The notes below the pieces were generated by a model that did no database searches, was not told the origin of the DNA, and saw nothing but the letters and a program-made list of their open reading frames with translations. 64,000 bases of DNA from Erpobdella octoculata. Lineage: Eukaryota; Annelida; Clitellata; Hirudinida; Erpobdellidae. Positions 26,030-38,010 of the stretch are shown in pieces. The stretch spans positions 19,768,548-19,832,547 of the forward strand of contig OZ022238.1 in NCBI GenBank assembly GCA_963978895.1, read 5' to 3'. Position 1 is the stretch's first letter; each line of letters starts with the position of its first letter. The position numbers were made by a program, and so were the translations under genes.

Positions 26030-27180
26030 CATCTGGAATGGTTGGCTGTACTGCAGCTTCTTTCATGTCTGAACGACAAACTCGATGCACAACAATATGG
26101 AGCATTCAAGAGACGATCAACAACGCATGCACTCGTCGATATTGTCCTTAAATGAATTGCGACTCTCGACGCTGGGTCGTCTGTTCGTAAAATTTTTGTT
26201 GATTACGCCAAGGTTTTTGACCACATCAATGACAACAATTTGATATCAAAAAGGATATTTCTAAAAGTCCTTGCATACATTGTCAAATGGATCTACTCCT
26301 CCCTCGACGGGCGACAGCAGAGGGTAAAAATAGGTCAAACTCTATAGGGCTGGGTGACGTTGAGTGCAAGAACGCTTCAGGGAACCTGGTTTGATCCTCT
26401 AATATTTGTCATCTTGATTGATTAAAGTTGGAATGCATGGTGCATAAATTCATCGATGACACAACGGCATCGGAGGTTGTTAAACGAGGTCAGAGTGGCT
26501 GTATGGGGAGATCGTCCAACAAATGGTCAACTGGTCTACACTGAATAAACTGAATATTAACTCAAAAAAACCAAAAGAAATTATCCTCGGAACGTTGACA
26601 AAGAACACTCCTCTTCCCCTGACACTGAGCGGGGTGGTCACCAAATGGGTGACGTCATTCAAGTTGCTGGGCATGATCGTCTCATCCAGTTTGAAGTGGG
26701 ACGATCATGTGGCAATGATGTGCACAAAGACTGCATCCCGGATGCACTTCTTGAAGATTCTAACGCGGGCGGGCGCTGGTCAGACCGACGTTCTAAGTTT
26801 CTACCTGGCAATTATTCGACCCATACTGGAATACGCGTGCCCAGTATGGCATGTTATGCTTACAAAAAAACTGTCATCTTCCATAGAATCCCAACAGAGA
26901 TATGAAATATGAAAAGGCCATGAGGTTGGCGAACATCCCCACACTGCATTACAGGCGTGAGATGCTTTCAAAACATTTCTTCCGATCTCTTTTTGAGCCA
27001 TCATGTTGCCTTCACCATTTCATCCCAGCTATCCGTGACTTCGAATTTATATTAAGGCTTCGGTCAACCACACCATACCCAATTCTTCGTTGCAAAACTA
27101 AAAGATTTCAGAACTCTTTCCTTCCTTACTCACTTAGACATTTCCAGACTTTTCATTTTTTTTTTAATTAATTTTCTTAC
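26030..27180 (+). mobile_element. LINE relic (RT, thumb and C-terminus), CR1/Jockey-like
   Basis: Plus-strand pieces in order: KRRSTTHALVDIVLK and VDYAKVFDHINDNNLI (RT palm, near 26110-26245), then a thumb segment at 26523-26912 with LNKLNINSKKPKEIILG and FKLLGMIVSSSLKWDDHV, then ILEYACPVWH, and after a frameshift 26902-27160 with RREMLSKHFFRSLFEPS and FQNSFLPYSLRHFQ. The catalytic FADD box has been lost to mutation near 26445. It is 5'-truncated and non-functional. Confidence 0.85.
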
Positions 27181-28181
27181 AACATCTGTTCTAATCCAGC
27201 TTTTTTGGCTGCACTAAAAGAAAAATTTCAAATTTCAAATTTAAAGTAATTTAGTAAGTTTTTAATATTAATTTTCTTAAAATATTCCTGTTTAAAAAAA
27301 ATGCTTTAAGGAAATGTTAGGGGTGTCAAAAATGTATATAAAAACACTGAATTGTGGAGATGCTTGAAAAATTGAAAGTAGACACAACACCACAAATTAT
27401 TGCATTTTATTAAAAGATTTTATTTAAATTACAGATAAAATTCAAAAAACTACTGACAAGAGTAAATGCAAGACAGAAACATCGCACTTTCTGTCTCTTT
27501 TCTTAGAAAGGCAATAGAAATGAATCATGCAATCATAAAACAGTCTGTCTGATGTGCATTATATGTAAAGTTATAAAAAAACCATCAATGAAAACATTTT
27601 TAAACAAATGAAAAACTACAAATTAACTTACAATTTTGGTGAAAGACATGATGCTTTAAATAAACTACCATCATACTATCAGCTGATGTCATTTAATTAT
27701 ACTTTCAAGACCTTTGTTTAAATTATTTATTGAAAACTGGCCACATTAAAATCAGGATTTATTATTGCTAGTTTTCAATACATTATTATATTATAAAATT
27801 TAAATCTTATAAAAATAACGGTATTAAAAAAATTTCTTTTTGCCATTATCGGAATTTTTAAACATGTTAAAGGTAATCAAGCAATACCCCCTAGCCGTTT
27901 GGAAGTACCCTTCAGTAATGCTTTGATAAGAGCATCCTGGAGCACCCCGGGGGTGATTTTTTCCCGTACCCGCCGAGACGCCATGGGTAAGAAAAGTGAA
28001 TAGTCGGATTTACGGCAATGTATTGTTTAAAAGAAAATGGTTAGAATGGCTCTTTTCATGCAAAGAGTTTATTTTTTGTTTTTCCACCAAAAATGTTTCG
28101 ACATTATTTTTTATATATTAGTATATATTTGCTTTTATATTTATTTAACGCAATGTGAATTTATATAAATAAATATATATA

Positions 28182-28185
<4 letters not shown>
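27181..28185. other. No recognisable feature
   Basis: AT-rich sequence. Around 27870-27990 a GC-richer part (AGCACCCCGGGGGTGATTTT) is palindromic in part but not assignable. Confidence 0.4.

Positions 28186-28273
<88 letters not shown>
28186..28273. repeat. (TA)n microsatellite
   Basis: About 88 bp of perfect TA. No hammerhead motif is seen beside it. Confidence 0.97.
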
Positions 28274-28274
<1 letters not shown>

Positions 28275-28364
28275 TCTTACAGTAACCGGTACGATTTCTT
28301 TGAAACCATAATTATGCTCACCGGCAATATATTTTCCATCACCATCACTAGCATTTTCACATCA

Positions 28365-28708
28365 TCACTTTCGGCTAACCTTCCTGGCGACATCTGCCGC
28401 GGTCATTGCATCCAGCGGACGTGTAGTAATGCATTTCCCGCTAGAAATGGCGAATCCATCAGTTTCATCATCGTCACCATCACCATTATCGTCGACCCCC
28501 AATGGCGTCTTTCTTTTCGACATTTTATCGCCTTTACTGCCGGCCTCCGCTGGTTCATCTTGCATAGCAGCGGCAGTAAAGGTGTTTGATAAAGTTGACG
28601 ACGTTTGCTTGTGGTTGTAGCTTTGGTAGAGTGGAGACGACAGAGACGATGACGAGGACGACAGCAGCGACTGCGGTTGAAGCGGCTGAGGCAACGAATG
28701 GCGAAGAT
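28365..28708 (-). CDS. Candidate terminal exon of an unknown host gene (Ser-rich, acidic, NLS-like)
   Basis: On the minus strand a good AG acceptor (ATTGCAATTTTGTAG, AG at 28710-28709) is followed by an open frame of about 114 codons ending in TGA near 28365. The product is low-complexity at first (LLSSSSSSLSSPLYQSYNH), then contains KMSKRKTPLGVDDNGDGDDD, which combines a KRK basic patch with an acidic run, as is common in nuclear proteins. The exon stands out from its AT-rich surroundings by GC content. I do not recognise the protein. Partner exons upstream (higher coordinates) were not identified with certainty. A chance open frame cannot be excluded. Confidence 0.5.
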
Positions 28709-30156
28709 CTACAAAATTGCAATGATTTCTTGTTCAAATAAAAAGTAATCAGGTTTTTGTTCTTGTGCACATTTGTTGCAGCTGTAAAAAAAATTTAAAT
28801 TGATTTTTTGAAATAACAGAATATTAAAATTACTTCTAAAGTTACTATAAAACAGACATTTGCTAACACAACTGTTTCTAATTCAAACAAACAAAACCCA
28901 ACAATAACTGGTTTTAAAACATTTAAAATGCAGGAAAAATCACAACCACTCAACTTTAGCGTCATATCCAACGGTTACTACTTCAATAACTGGAATATCT
29001 ACATCTACAGTATGCTTAATATAAAGTTTTTGTGTTCAGACAATTTCTAGAATATAATAAACTTTATTTGCTTCTCTCCTGCTGTTTGATTCATTTCTTC
29101 TACTTAAGCTTTTTACATCTTCGTTACCGATTATCCATAATTTTTTTCTTATTTGCTAGTTATTCCTTTGTAGCGCCACCTTAAAAACTTGTTTACATTC
29201 AAATGCAAAAACGTTGCAGTTTTTTACTGTATATTTCAAATTTATTGCAACACAGTAACACCCAAGCCACCTTCCCACACAGTAGTGAAAACAGCGTTTT
29301 TAAATGTTATCTCTTCGGTTACCCGTGCAGCTGAGAAGATCATAATTTTAATTTCAATTGCTAAGACACGATGATAAAGAAAAATTCTAATAGCAACCGA
29401 CGGCCCGCCACGAGTCTCCCAGGACCGTAGGACCTAAACGAGCCCGGGGCAAAAATGTTCCTTAATGCCATCCGGGAAGATATACGACCGAGTCAAACAA
29501 GAGACGACAACGACTGTCTGGGCCCGTCCCACGCGCTGAATGGTAGGATGTTGGTGAAGTGTGAAGGACGGGGATGGGTAGAAATACTGAGTGAAAAAAG
29601 TCAAAAATTGTCTGTCAATCATTGTTTATTTTAATCTCTCCCTTTTAATTTCTTTTCTTAATTGAGTTGGTTCAAATTAAGATTTTATAAATCCCCTCCG
29701 TTGATATATCAAACCAATGAAATACCATCGATTCGTATCTCCTTGGTCCAAAAAAAATCAAAGAGTCTATAAACATGTTACCGCTGTACCTATATATAGG
29801 TACAATTCAGTCTCAGTCTTAGAAATCAAAAGAAGTAACGCTGCAATCGAAAAATATTATATAATGGATTTAAAATTTTTTTAGAAAACAAGGAACACTT
29901 CTCAACGATGTCCGTCAATTCACAAAAAATGTCGTGTATACCGAAATTCTTTAATAACTATTTATTCCACTCTTTAATTTTCACATCTTTTGAATTTATA
30001 TGAAATACTTTATTATATTGAAAATTTAAACACAAGAACAAATTTCAATAAATTTGCTTATATATACAAAAAAACAATTTTTTATGGTTATCAAATATTA
30101 TTTGGTTTTTGTTGACTATTTTTTATAAAATGTTCACAAAGTACTTCGTAATTTTA
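28709..30156. other. No gene recognised; one GC-richer block
   Basis: Mostly AT-rich and possibly intronic. The block at 29395-29580 is much richer in GC (GACGGCCCGCCACGAGTCTC and GGGCCCGTCCCACGCGCTGA) but has no consistent reading frame. It may be a repeat fragment or a non-coding exon. Confidence 0.4.
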
Positions 30157-30190
30157 AAACATCCGTCTTTGGGATGGGCAAAACCACTAG
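30157..30190 (+). mobile_element. Helitron 3' terminus
   Basis: A hairpin with arms CATCC (30160-30164) and GGATG (30172-30176) is followed by GGCAAAACCACTAG ending at 30190, with T as the next base. This is the Helitron signature (hairpin about 11-14 nt before CTRR, insertion between A and T). The 5' end of this copy was not located. Confidence 0.65.
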
Positions 30191-31245
30191 TATAGTAATA
30201 ATAAAGTAAGATAAAGAGATTTTGAAACATAAAAAAACCTTTAATTGCACAAAAGTAAAAACAAATAAAACTAGAAAAAAGTGTAAAGTAAGAAACATAT
30301 AAATTTAAATTGTTTGCATAATTTGCAAAATCTCACGTTATTTCCACTGCAAAGTGGGGAAAAGCCTTCAAGAAATTGACAATGAACTCTTCATAAATTG
30401 CTTCCAGTTCATTGGCAAGTACTTCATGAGTATGACTGCCACATAGTCTTCTTAATGCTTAACAACAAACTCAAATGTGGTAGAGTCAACCCAATGGACA
30501 GTAACCCCAAAAAGCTTTTGTGCTTAATAGTCGACTGTATATACAAACGTCTCCACGGCAGTTTACTTAATTAGTAGATTAAGCTTTTGCCAAACGAACC
30601 GTTCTTCAAGGTGTTTTGTTACCGTCTGTCTACATTTCTGGCGTGACTTGTTATGACACAAAATAAAATTTTTCATCAAATTGAAACTAAAGGAGAAATT
30701 GAGCATTTATAAAAAAGTTCAGTTTTATAAACAGAACCACTCTACAAATTTTTTTTCAGAACTTTTAACCGATCACCACAAGTGTTTATTGAGACATTAC
30801 AACGCCACAAAACTAACTTATTGAAAACACATCAATTAGGCAAGAAAAAAAAATAAGATAAAAAGTATTGGTATTGGGTATTGACTAATTGTTGATTTAA
30901 ATGTATTGACAATACAGAATCAATGCTTCTCAGTAAAATTATTGACAATACAATTCCCTTTAACGACAAACTATTGTCATCAGTTTATTGGTATTTGTCA
31001 AATACCAATCTCAACATCCCTAGACTATGGTCTTCAAAAATTAGAATTTAAGTATTTCTTACAATTAACAAATTTGTTATTAATAAATTGTCACGGCTTT
31101 TTCCTTTAGTTCTTCATCAATATTTTATTTAGTTTTCTTCTGTTTTTTGTTTCATTTTCTAATTATCTTTCTTTGTTTTAGTTTATGCCATCGTTATCAT
31201 CATTAACACTGTTGTCGTCGTCACTTCAACGTCGTCTGAAAACAC
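30191..31245. other. No recognisable feature
   Basis: AT-rich. Around 30860-31020 short ATTGACAATAC / ATTGGTATT repeats in both orientations resemble subterminal repeats of a DNA transposon, but no terminal repeat or transposase was found. Confidence 0.35.
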
Positions 31246-31327
31246 CCAGCGGGGTTCATCTATTTGCAAGGCCGTCATAACGTGATAGGTTCGTTTCCTT
31301 GAAGTAACCATTCCGTCCCATTCCACT
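31246..31327 (-). CDS. Weak candidate internal exon, unknown product
   Basis: On the minus strand a pyrimidine-rich tract followed by GCGCAAG (AG acceptor at 31329-31328) precedes a frame reading VEWDGMVTSRKRTYHVMTAL and then QIDEPRW. A GT (GTGTTT) lies at 31245. The frame also stays open to a TAA near 31190. Composition is coding-like. It lies between the exons at 28.5 and 33.2 kb on the same strand but cannot be placed in either gene. Confidence 0.3.
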
Positions 31328-31652
31328 CTTGCGCAGATGAAAAAGAAGAGAAAATGTAAACGAATCTGCGAAGTGACTTTAATGTAGCCATGTTAGACTT
31401 TCTATGTTCAAGTGTAGTTTGCTTTGCACTACAAATGTTTATCAAGGAATGCTATGAGCTGATATAAATGAAATTTTTATTTAGTTTTTGATGGTTTTCG
31501 GGATAGTTGTTGCGTGTCATTTTCAAATTGTAAAAAAGTTTGAGATTCCGTTTTACTCATTTCCTAGCGATTTTGGGTGATTGTACAAACCCAAGTGACT
31601 GAATAGTAGTGAATGGCTTTAATAACGTTCATTGGAGATCATTGAAGATTTT

Positions 31653-31655
<3 letters not shown>

Positions 31656-31710
<55 letters not shown>
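31656..31710. repeat. (TA)n microsatellite
   Basis: About 55 bp with a TACA interruption near 31688. Confidence 0.95.
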
Positions 31711-31712
<2 letters not shown>

Positions 31713-32619
31713 GTGAGAAAATTTTAATGTTATTTCAATTCTACATTTGTTCAGCAGTACATACCTATAAAAATTAAAAAATACAATACTTGATTACTTT
31801 TACTTTTATACATATCGGTTGGCCTGGCTCAACGACTGGTCCGTTAAATGCATGTGCGACATCATCACATCAAAATGCCAATTGATTACATTCGATTTGA
31901 CAATGTCAGATATATCATAACTATGCGGATTGTTTTATATAATTTTTTAAGTGCCATTCTTCACCACACTTTCTGTTCTTAGTTTCTTCTATCATTAATC
32001 ATCTAAGCTCGATATCTTCACTAGAGGGCACCCTGCCGAGTGTTTTTTTTTCTGTATAAATATTCGCTTCTTTTTCTGCTTACTCTTTTTTTCTTTTTGT
32101 TACTTTTTTCTCTTTTTTTTACTTTCTCTCTCTCTCTCTTTCTCTCTTTTTTTCTTTTCCCATATTCGCTATGATTTCCTAACAAGTTTTCATTTTTTTA
32201 ATTTCCATTACTTCAGATTGCTTTATGGTTTATTATAATAAACGTATTCATATAATAATTTAGGATTTTTTTTCTGATTGGGAACTTTTTTATTTTTTCA
32301 CATAAATAAATTTGTATTTGGTTTTTTGTCGTTTTTTTAAAAAAAACTTTATTTCCGTGTGTCCACTTCTTCAGTTGTAACTTCACATTTCAAACTTTCA
32401 ATTTATTTTTTTTTAAATTTTTTACTTCTCTGAAATTTTTTCAATATATTTTAAATTAAAATTTTCCAACGGCTGTCGCAACATAAAAACAACTCTGTAA
32501 CGTAATTTTACAATCAAAACAGTCTTGTTGCCTCACCGTTGTAGTGGAGGCAATCTTTTTGTCAGTTCTTATTTTACACTGTGTTTAACAATCAGTCGCT
32601 ACAATTTGCTGGTGTTTAC
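31711..32619. other. No gene; pyrimidine-rich tract
   Basis: Contains a T- and CT-rich stretch at about 32046-32160, including (CT)n. Nothing else recognised. It could be 3' sequence of the minus-strand host gene ending at 33057. Confidence 0.45.
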
Positions 32620-32888
32620 TATTGCTTTGCTATCATCATAACCATCATCAGCATCATCATTTTATCATCATCATAATCATCATCATAATCATCATCATCA
32701 TCATCATCACCATCATCGTCATCATCGTCGTCGTCGTTGTCGTCGTCATCACCGCCATCATCATCATCGTCATCTTCATCATCATCATCATCATCATTCA
32801 TCGTCGTCGTCGCCGTCGTCGTCATCATCATCCATCGTCATCGTCATCGTCATCCTCATCATCATCGTCATCATCATCATCAGCATCG

Positions 32889-32975
<87 letters not shown>

Positions 32976-33006
32976 CTGTCATCATCATCGTCATCATTAT
33001 CATTAT
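32620..33006. repeat. (TCA)n trinucleotide microsatellite
   Basis: About 380 bp of TCA/CAT repeat with TCG variants, purest at 32885-32975. It yields long Ser, His, Ile, Met or Asp runs in all frames, none of which is a gene. It lies about 50 bp beyond the stop codon of the minus-strand exon at 33057-33248, so it would be in that gene's 3' UTR or just after it. Confidence 0.97.
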
Positions 33007-33056
33007 CAAAACTCCAGTACTACTACAATCATTACAACAACGAAGACTCCAGACAG

Positions 33057-33248
33057 CTAACCTTCACGTCGACTTTCTAACATCCGGTCATTAACTGCGT
33101 GACCTTGGCACCACCTTGCGAGGAACGTAACCGCAGCCATGACAGCTGCGATGACAACAGCCAATAGGATGACTGAAGGAAAGAACGCCAGAGTTGTACT
33201 TCCGATGAACTGCGAGGCGAAGTCTCTGGAACTTCCGTGTATTGTATC
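33057..33248 (-). CDS. Last coding exon of a host gene: transmembrane segment and cytoplasmic tail
   Basis: On the minus strand an acceptor (ATATAATTTTAG, AG at 33250-33249) is followed by 63 codons in phase 0 and a TAG at 33059-33057. The encoded piece starts DTIHGSSRDFASQFIGS, then has one strongly hydrophobic helix (LAFFPSVILLAVVIAAVMAA) followed by VTFLARW and a short charged tail ending RMLESRREG. That is the layout of the membrane anchor and tail of a type I protein. The exon joins in frame to the exon at 35576-35752. GC content is well above the surroundings. I do not recognise the family. Confidence 0.7.
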   Translation of the reverse strand, partial: DTIHGSSRDFASQFIGSTTLAFFPSVILLAVVIAAVMAAVTFLARWCQGHAVNDRMLESRREG

Positions 33249-33574
33249 CTAAAATTATATTGCACGATGTTGTTGTACGAAAGAAAATTGTTTATTGTTT
33301 GCGTTTGTAATATGTATGTATGCAGGTTTCTGTACATATGCAGCCTGTGTATATCGTGTACACATTGCATACATGCAATGTGTGTACATATACATAATGT
33401 GTTTATATGAAATGTGTTCCCACAAGCATAAAATATCCATATGCATTATGCTATTATACAACATATGAAAATACAAAATTTTGACTTAAAAATTGTATTG
33501 GATTAAGTACGAAATAAAATACAATTACAAGTCTGGTGGCTTATAGGTTCATGGAACCAGCGGTTTATGTTTGA
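33249..33574. other. Intronic sequence
   Basis: Lies between the two minus-strand exons. It contains short TGTATG/CATACA-type repeats at 33310-33440 and no other feature. Confidence 0.5.
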
Positions 33575-35335
33575 TATCCGCCAAATTCATCGAGAAACAA
33601 TTCATCGTGAGGCGAATTCATCGTGTGGAAAATTTGTGAAATTATAAGCATTTTTACTCATTTTCTAAATGACCAAACTCAAATCCTAGTTAATTTTCCC
33701 AGAACAGACTTCAAGAATAACGATTATTTTTCACAGCCATGTTTATGAAATTTAGGTTTACTGCAATTATGTATAATACCAAGAAATTAACGTTAACGCA
33801 GTTTATTAATAAGACAAAACACTAATTTGAATAAGAAGACATAGTTAACAGTTAAAATTGTGAGTCATTAAACCACTTCAAGGCATACTTTCAACTAAAA
33901 TAAATAAAATATTGCAAGTGTTAATGACAATCACTTTATATAATGGCCGATCAAGAATACTGTAAAGGCCAATTAAACCATTAAGCTAATAAAAACAAGT
34001 TATTGCTAACTTGCCTCAGTTGTCTTTTTAGACAAACGTACCTTATAGCGTCTGTAAAATACTAGTACTAAAATAGATAATGAAAATCACTTTTGTTTGG
34101 CGAATTTAAACCTTTGTGACCAACTAAATCAATTTCTAATCCTTTATATTAACTAAATCAATTTTTAATCGTTTATATTAACTAAATCAATTTTTAATCT
34201 TTTATATTAACTAAATCAATTTTTAATCCTTGTTTGTTTCTGTCTGATTTATTCATTGAACACAAGCCCATTTCCCGTCATTTAATCAATATGAAACTTG
34301 GTCCATAGACTTGTTAGGACTAACAAATATTTTTAAGATGTTCAAGTAGATAGAAAAACAAACAAAAAACAATTTTTTGAACGCTCTGCTAAAAAACTAT
34401 GCGAGGTTCGGTGACGTTTATAGGCTATATCATTTTTTATTTATTTTCCGATGTCTGTTAAAACTAAATGCACTATATATTATTGAATTTCTGCACAATT
34501 TGACAAGGAATTTAGGGTGAAAAATTAAAAAGGATGTTGAAGAATTTTTAAAGCAAAATTTTTGACGGTTCATTTGTTAACTTTTTTGCAACTTTTACAA
34601 CTCACAATAGCTTATGTCCACAGGTATGGATTTCTTAAAAGAAGAAAGTTTTACATTAAAAAGTACATACACAGGTGTCATCTTGATACTGGACACTTTC
34701 ATAACGTCTATACTTAACCACGATTTCAGAATTTTGTTCATTCCTAACCACAGCAGGTGTTCTCATTAGTTCAAAGTTACAAAAATAATCCTAAAGAGAA
34801 CCTACATTTTACGAATAAATAGGACCAACAAACATTTATGTTTTAGTAATATTAAAGAAAATGTGAGAATATCCAAAAAAATTCAATTCATTTTTCAAAT
34901 ATTTCTTTCTCAGGACGATTAAATTCTTATTTACTTCCATGCATTGATATATTTTGTAAAAAATTCAATGATTTAATCAAAAGTTGTATTTTGAAAATAA
35001 AGTTTCCATCGAGAAAAAGTATCCATGAGGAAATTTGCAACGATGAATTGTTTCACCATGAATTTTCCACAACGAATTGTCTTTACAAAAAAATGTATCT
35101 CCATAAATAACTGTAATGTATAATTGTATAATTATATAAGTTGTCAAATAATAATAATATAACTGTGTAACTGTATAACTGTGTAACTGTATGCATAATT
35201 GATGTATAACTGTATGCATAATTGATGTATAACTGTATGCATAATTGATGTATAACTGTATGCATAATTGATGTATAACTGTATTTTTACAATCTCACAA
35301 TAAATTGTCCACGATGATTTGTCTCACAATGAATT
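33575..35335. repeat. Possible foldback element in the intron (ATTCATCG inverted ends)
   Basis: The left side has AAATTCATCGAGAAACAATT, then CATCGTGAGGCGAATTCATC. The right side (35030-35335) has CGATGAATTG, CACCATGAATTTTCCACAAC, CGATGATTTG and CACAATGAATT, the same motif in reverse orientation. This suggests a ~1.75-kb foldback transposon of unknown class. It contains a four-copy 30-bp repeat (34122-34230; AACTAAATCAATTTTTAATC unit) and a four-copy 23-bp repeat (about 35192-35290; GCATAATTGATGTATAACTG unit). No transposase was found. Confidence 0.5.
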
Positions 35336-35575
35336 AATACATATTGAATATTTAATTAATTGAACACTTATTGATGTAAAAACTACGAGCAAAATGACCA
35401 CTTCAAATCTGCTTATAATATCTGGTAGACTGGCGCTCTTGCTACGGTATTAAATTGAAAGTCGTAATAATTCTATGATATAAAATAATATTTCATTGTT
35501 TGAGCCGACAGGCCTTTCATATTAATTCAGCAGCATCCATGTATTATCGAAAATACTTAAAACGTTTCAACATAC

Positions 35576-35752
35576 CACTTGGATGAGCAGCACGGTCTTT
35601 CCATGACGTCCGTGCGTTTGTACTGTGTCATGAATGACCTTGACATCGTTGATGCCTTCTTTTGAGTAAAGAAAAGTGGAAGAGGTCAGAATGCTGATCA
35701 GTTCTTTTGATGAGGGTTTCAAATCTTTTGCAGATTTTAGGTAAACGTCGCC
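35576..35752 (-). CDS. Internal exon of the same host membrane-protein gene
   Basis: On the minus strand an acceptor (TTTTTTTTTCAAAG, AG at 35754-35753) opens 59 codons that end at a strong donor (GTG followed by GTATGT, GT at 35575-35574). Both boundaries are phase 0, so the exon joins cleanly to 33248. The encoded piece starts GDVYLKSAKDLKPSSKEL and ends HGRHGKTVLLIQV, which would be extracellular and just before the membrane segment. The intron to the next exon is about 2.3 kb and holds a foldback element. Upstream exons were not found. The family is unknown. Confidence 0.65.
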
Positions 35753-36226
35753 CTTTGAAAAAAAATTGAGTGCCAGTTGAAATTTGAAGTAAAAGTTTTT
35801 CTTTGATACTTCAACGAATAAATGGCGTGATGACAATAATTTACCGCTAAACTAAAGTTTTGCTAATTAGTTGGAATCAAGAAAATTTAATTAGTTTCAG
35901 CCTTAGCAATAAATAAAAATGTTTTTTATAAAGTATTTCGAAACTGTATTTGCCCAATGTTAATATGCGGAGTTTTAAATGTTTTAGTTATGATTGCTTT
36001 TTGTTTGCCACGGCTGCTCTTCAATTCCAAAAGTGTACATCTATATATATAAAAGAACATGTCCTGACTGACTGACTGACTGACTGACTGACTGACTGAT
36101 AATCAACGCCGGACTCAAACGCCTCATCCTAGGAACGTAAAATTTGGAACTTATATTACTTTTATTGCGTAAGCATCCGCTAAGAAAGGATTTTTTAAAA
36201 TTTTGCTCCTGAGGGGAAGAAACTGT

Positions 36227-37085
36227 AAAACAAACTTTTTTTCTAAAACAATGTATATCTCGAAAACCATAAATGAGGAAATTTTGAAATTTGGTATATG
36301 GATTCTCCTTGAAAAATAAAAAGATACGTGTTTCACCATTTTTTGACAATTCGGTTTCCCGGACCTCAAATGTGGGTTGGAAAATTGGGTTATTTGGTTT
36401 TTAAAGTAGCTGCTACTCAAAAACTGTGAATGCTACAGGAGTAAAAATTAGTATTTAATTTCTACTCCAAAAATAATGAAATACGTGTTTTAGCATTTTT
36501 TGAAAACTTGATTTCCAGGACTTCAAATGTGGGGTGGAAAATAGGGTTATTTGTTTTTTAAAGTAACTGCTACTCAAAAACTGTAAATACTACAGATGTA
36601 AAAATTAGTATTTAGTTTCTATTCTAAAAATAAAGATATACGTATTTTACCATTTTTTTTAAAATTTGGTTTCCAGGACCTCAAATGTGGGGTGGAAAAT
36701 AAGGTTATTTGGTTTTTAATGTTACTGCTACTCGAAAACTGTAGATGCTACAGGAGTAAAAATTAGTATTTGGTTTCTACTCCAGAAATAATGATATACG
36801 GGTTTTACCAATTTTTGAAAATTTGGTTTCCAGGACTTCAAATATGGGGTGGAAAATAGGGTTACTTGGTTTTTAAAGTAACTGCTACTCAAAAACTTTA
36901 AATGCTACAAAAATAAAATTAGTATTTAGTTTCTACTCTAAAAATAATGATATACGTGTTTCACCATTTTTTGAAAATTTGGTTTTCAGGACCTCAAATG
37001 TGAAGTGGAAAAAGGGTTATTTGATTTTAAAATAACTGCTACTCAAAAACTGTAAGTGCTACAGATGTGAAAATTAGTATTTTGA
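36227..37085 (+). repeat. ~156-bp tandem array inside the Helitron
   Basis: About five to six units with block starts near 36378, 36534, 36690, 36847 and 37003. Each has GGGTGGAAAATAGGGTTATT and CTACTCAAAAACTGTAAATG segments. It is the same unit as the array at 3608-4650 but more regular here, which suggests younger age. Confidence 0.88.
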
Positions 37086-37689
37086 GGTTTTGTGTCGGTT
37101 AAAAGTAGATGAGTTCAGTTTATCACAGGACGGACGGGCCAAGCCGTTATTTTAAGGTCTTCATACGGCCCTGCCCAAACCTTAAATCAAGGTGGGACGG
37201 GCCAAGAATTTTAACCAAGTATATAGACATTTTAGTGATTTTAGGGTGTTCAGGCGGACCGGGCTAAACCTGAAGTCAAGGTGGGACGGGCCAAAGTTTT
37301 TCATCAAGTATATAGAACTTTTAGGCCTGTAAAAACGGGCCGGGCCCAAAGTAGACGAGGAGTTAAAACTGCAGTATATAATATGATCCAGTAATGGAAC
37401 CTCGCTGACTGCATTAAGTTTGTGTGGTTTAACACTGCAGGGAAAAATGTTAAGGAATGGAAACTGGCGTGATTGTATTTATGTGAGAAATACATTAAAA
37501 AATTGGCCACCTTTGCATTTAGGCATTGATTAATTAAAGTAATAAATGCAAGGTGTTTGAATAAAGAGTTACACTGGGACAAGTTTCTGTACCCATGCCC
37601 ACCCTACTTGAATTTTCAAAAATGAGAAATTGATTTATCGATATAACCTTTGAAATAAAAATATTTCTATTTTATTATATGCTTTCTGT

Positions 37690-38010
37690 ATGCTCTCTCG
37701 CTCAGGTTTCCTTCCCCGCTTGCTTTCCCGTTCCCGTTTGCTTTCCCGTTCTCGGTCGCTTTCCCGTTCCCGGTCGTTTTCTAGCTTCCGGTCGTTTTAC
37801 CGCTCCTGTTTGGTCTCCCGTTCCTTTTCCCGTTGCCGGTCGCCTTTCCGTTCCCGGTCGCTTTCCCGTTTCCGCTCACGCATGCTCTCCCGTTCTCGGT
37901 CATGCTTGCTCTCCCATTCCCGTTCTCAATCGAAAGGGAAAGCGACCGAGAACGGGAAAGCCACCGGGAGCGGGAAAGCAACTGGGAACGGGAAAGCGGA
38001 GAAAGAAATG
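37690..38010. repeat. GC-rich minisatellite in opposed orientation
   Basis: Units resembling TTCCCGTTCCCGGTCGCTTT run until about 37930 and then switch to the reverse complement (AAAGCGACCGAGAACGGGAA). The pair could fold into a long imperfect hairpin. Equivalent blocks occur at 22905, 23560, 25262, 55550, 60838 and 61190. Confidence 0.9.

Noticed and set aside
29395..29580. rRNA or structured RNA in a GC-rich block
   Set aside because: No match to rRNA sequence that I can recall and no clear fold. Left as unassigned.
32620..33080. Poly-Ser, poly-His, poly-Asp and poly-Met frames
   Set aside because: Translations of a (TCA)n microsatellite; all frames are open because the repeat has no stops.
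36061..36100. CRISPR-like or other direct repeat array
   Set aside because: The CTGACTGACTGACTG run is a short tetranucleotide repeat at a Helitron 5' end. No spacer-repeat architecture exists anywhere in the window.
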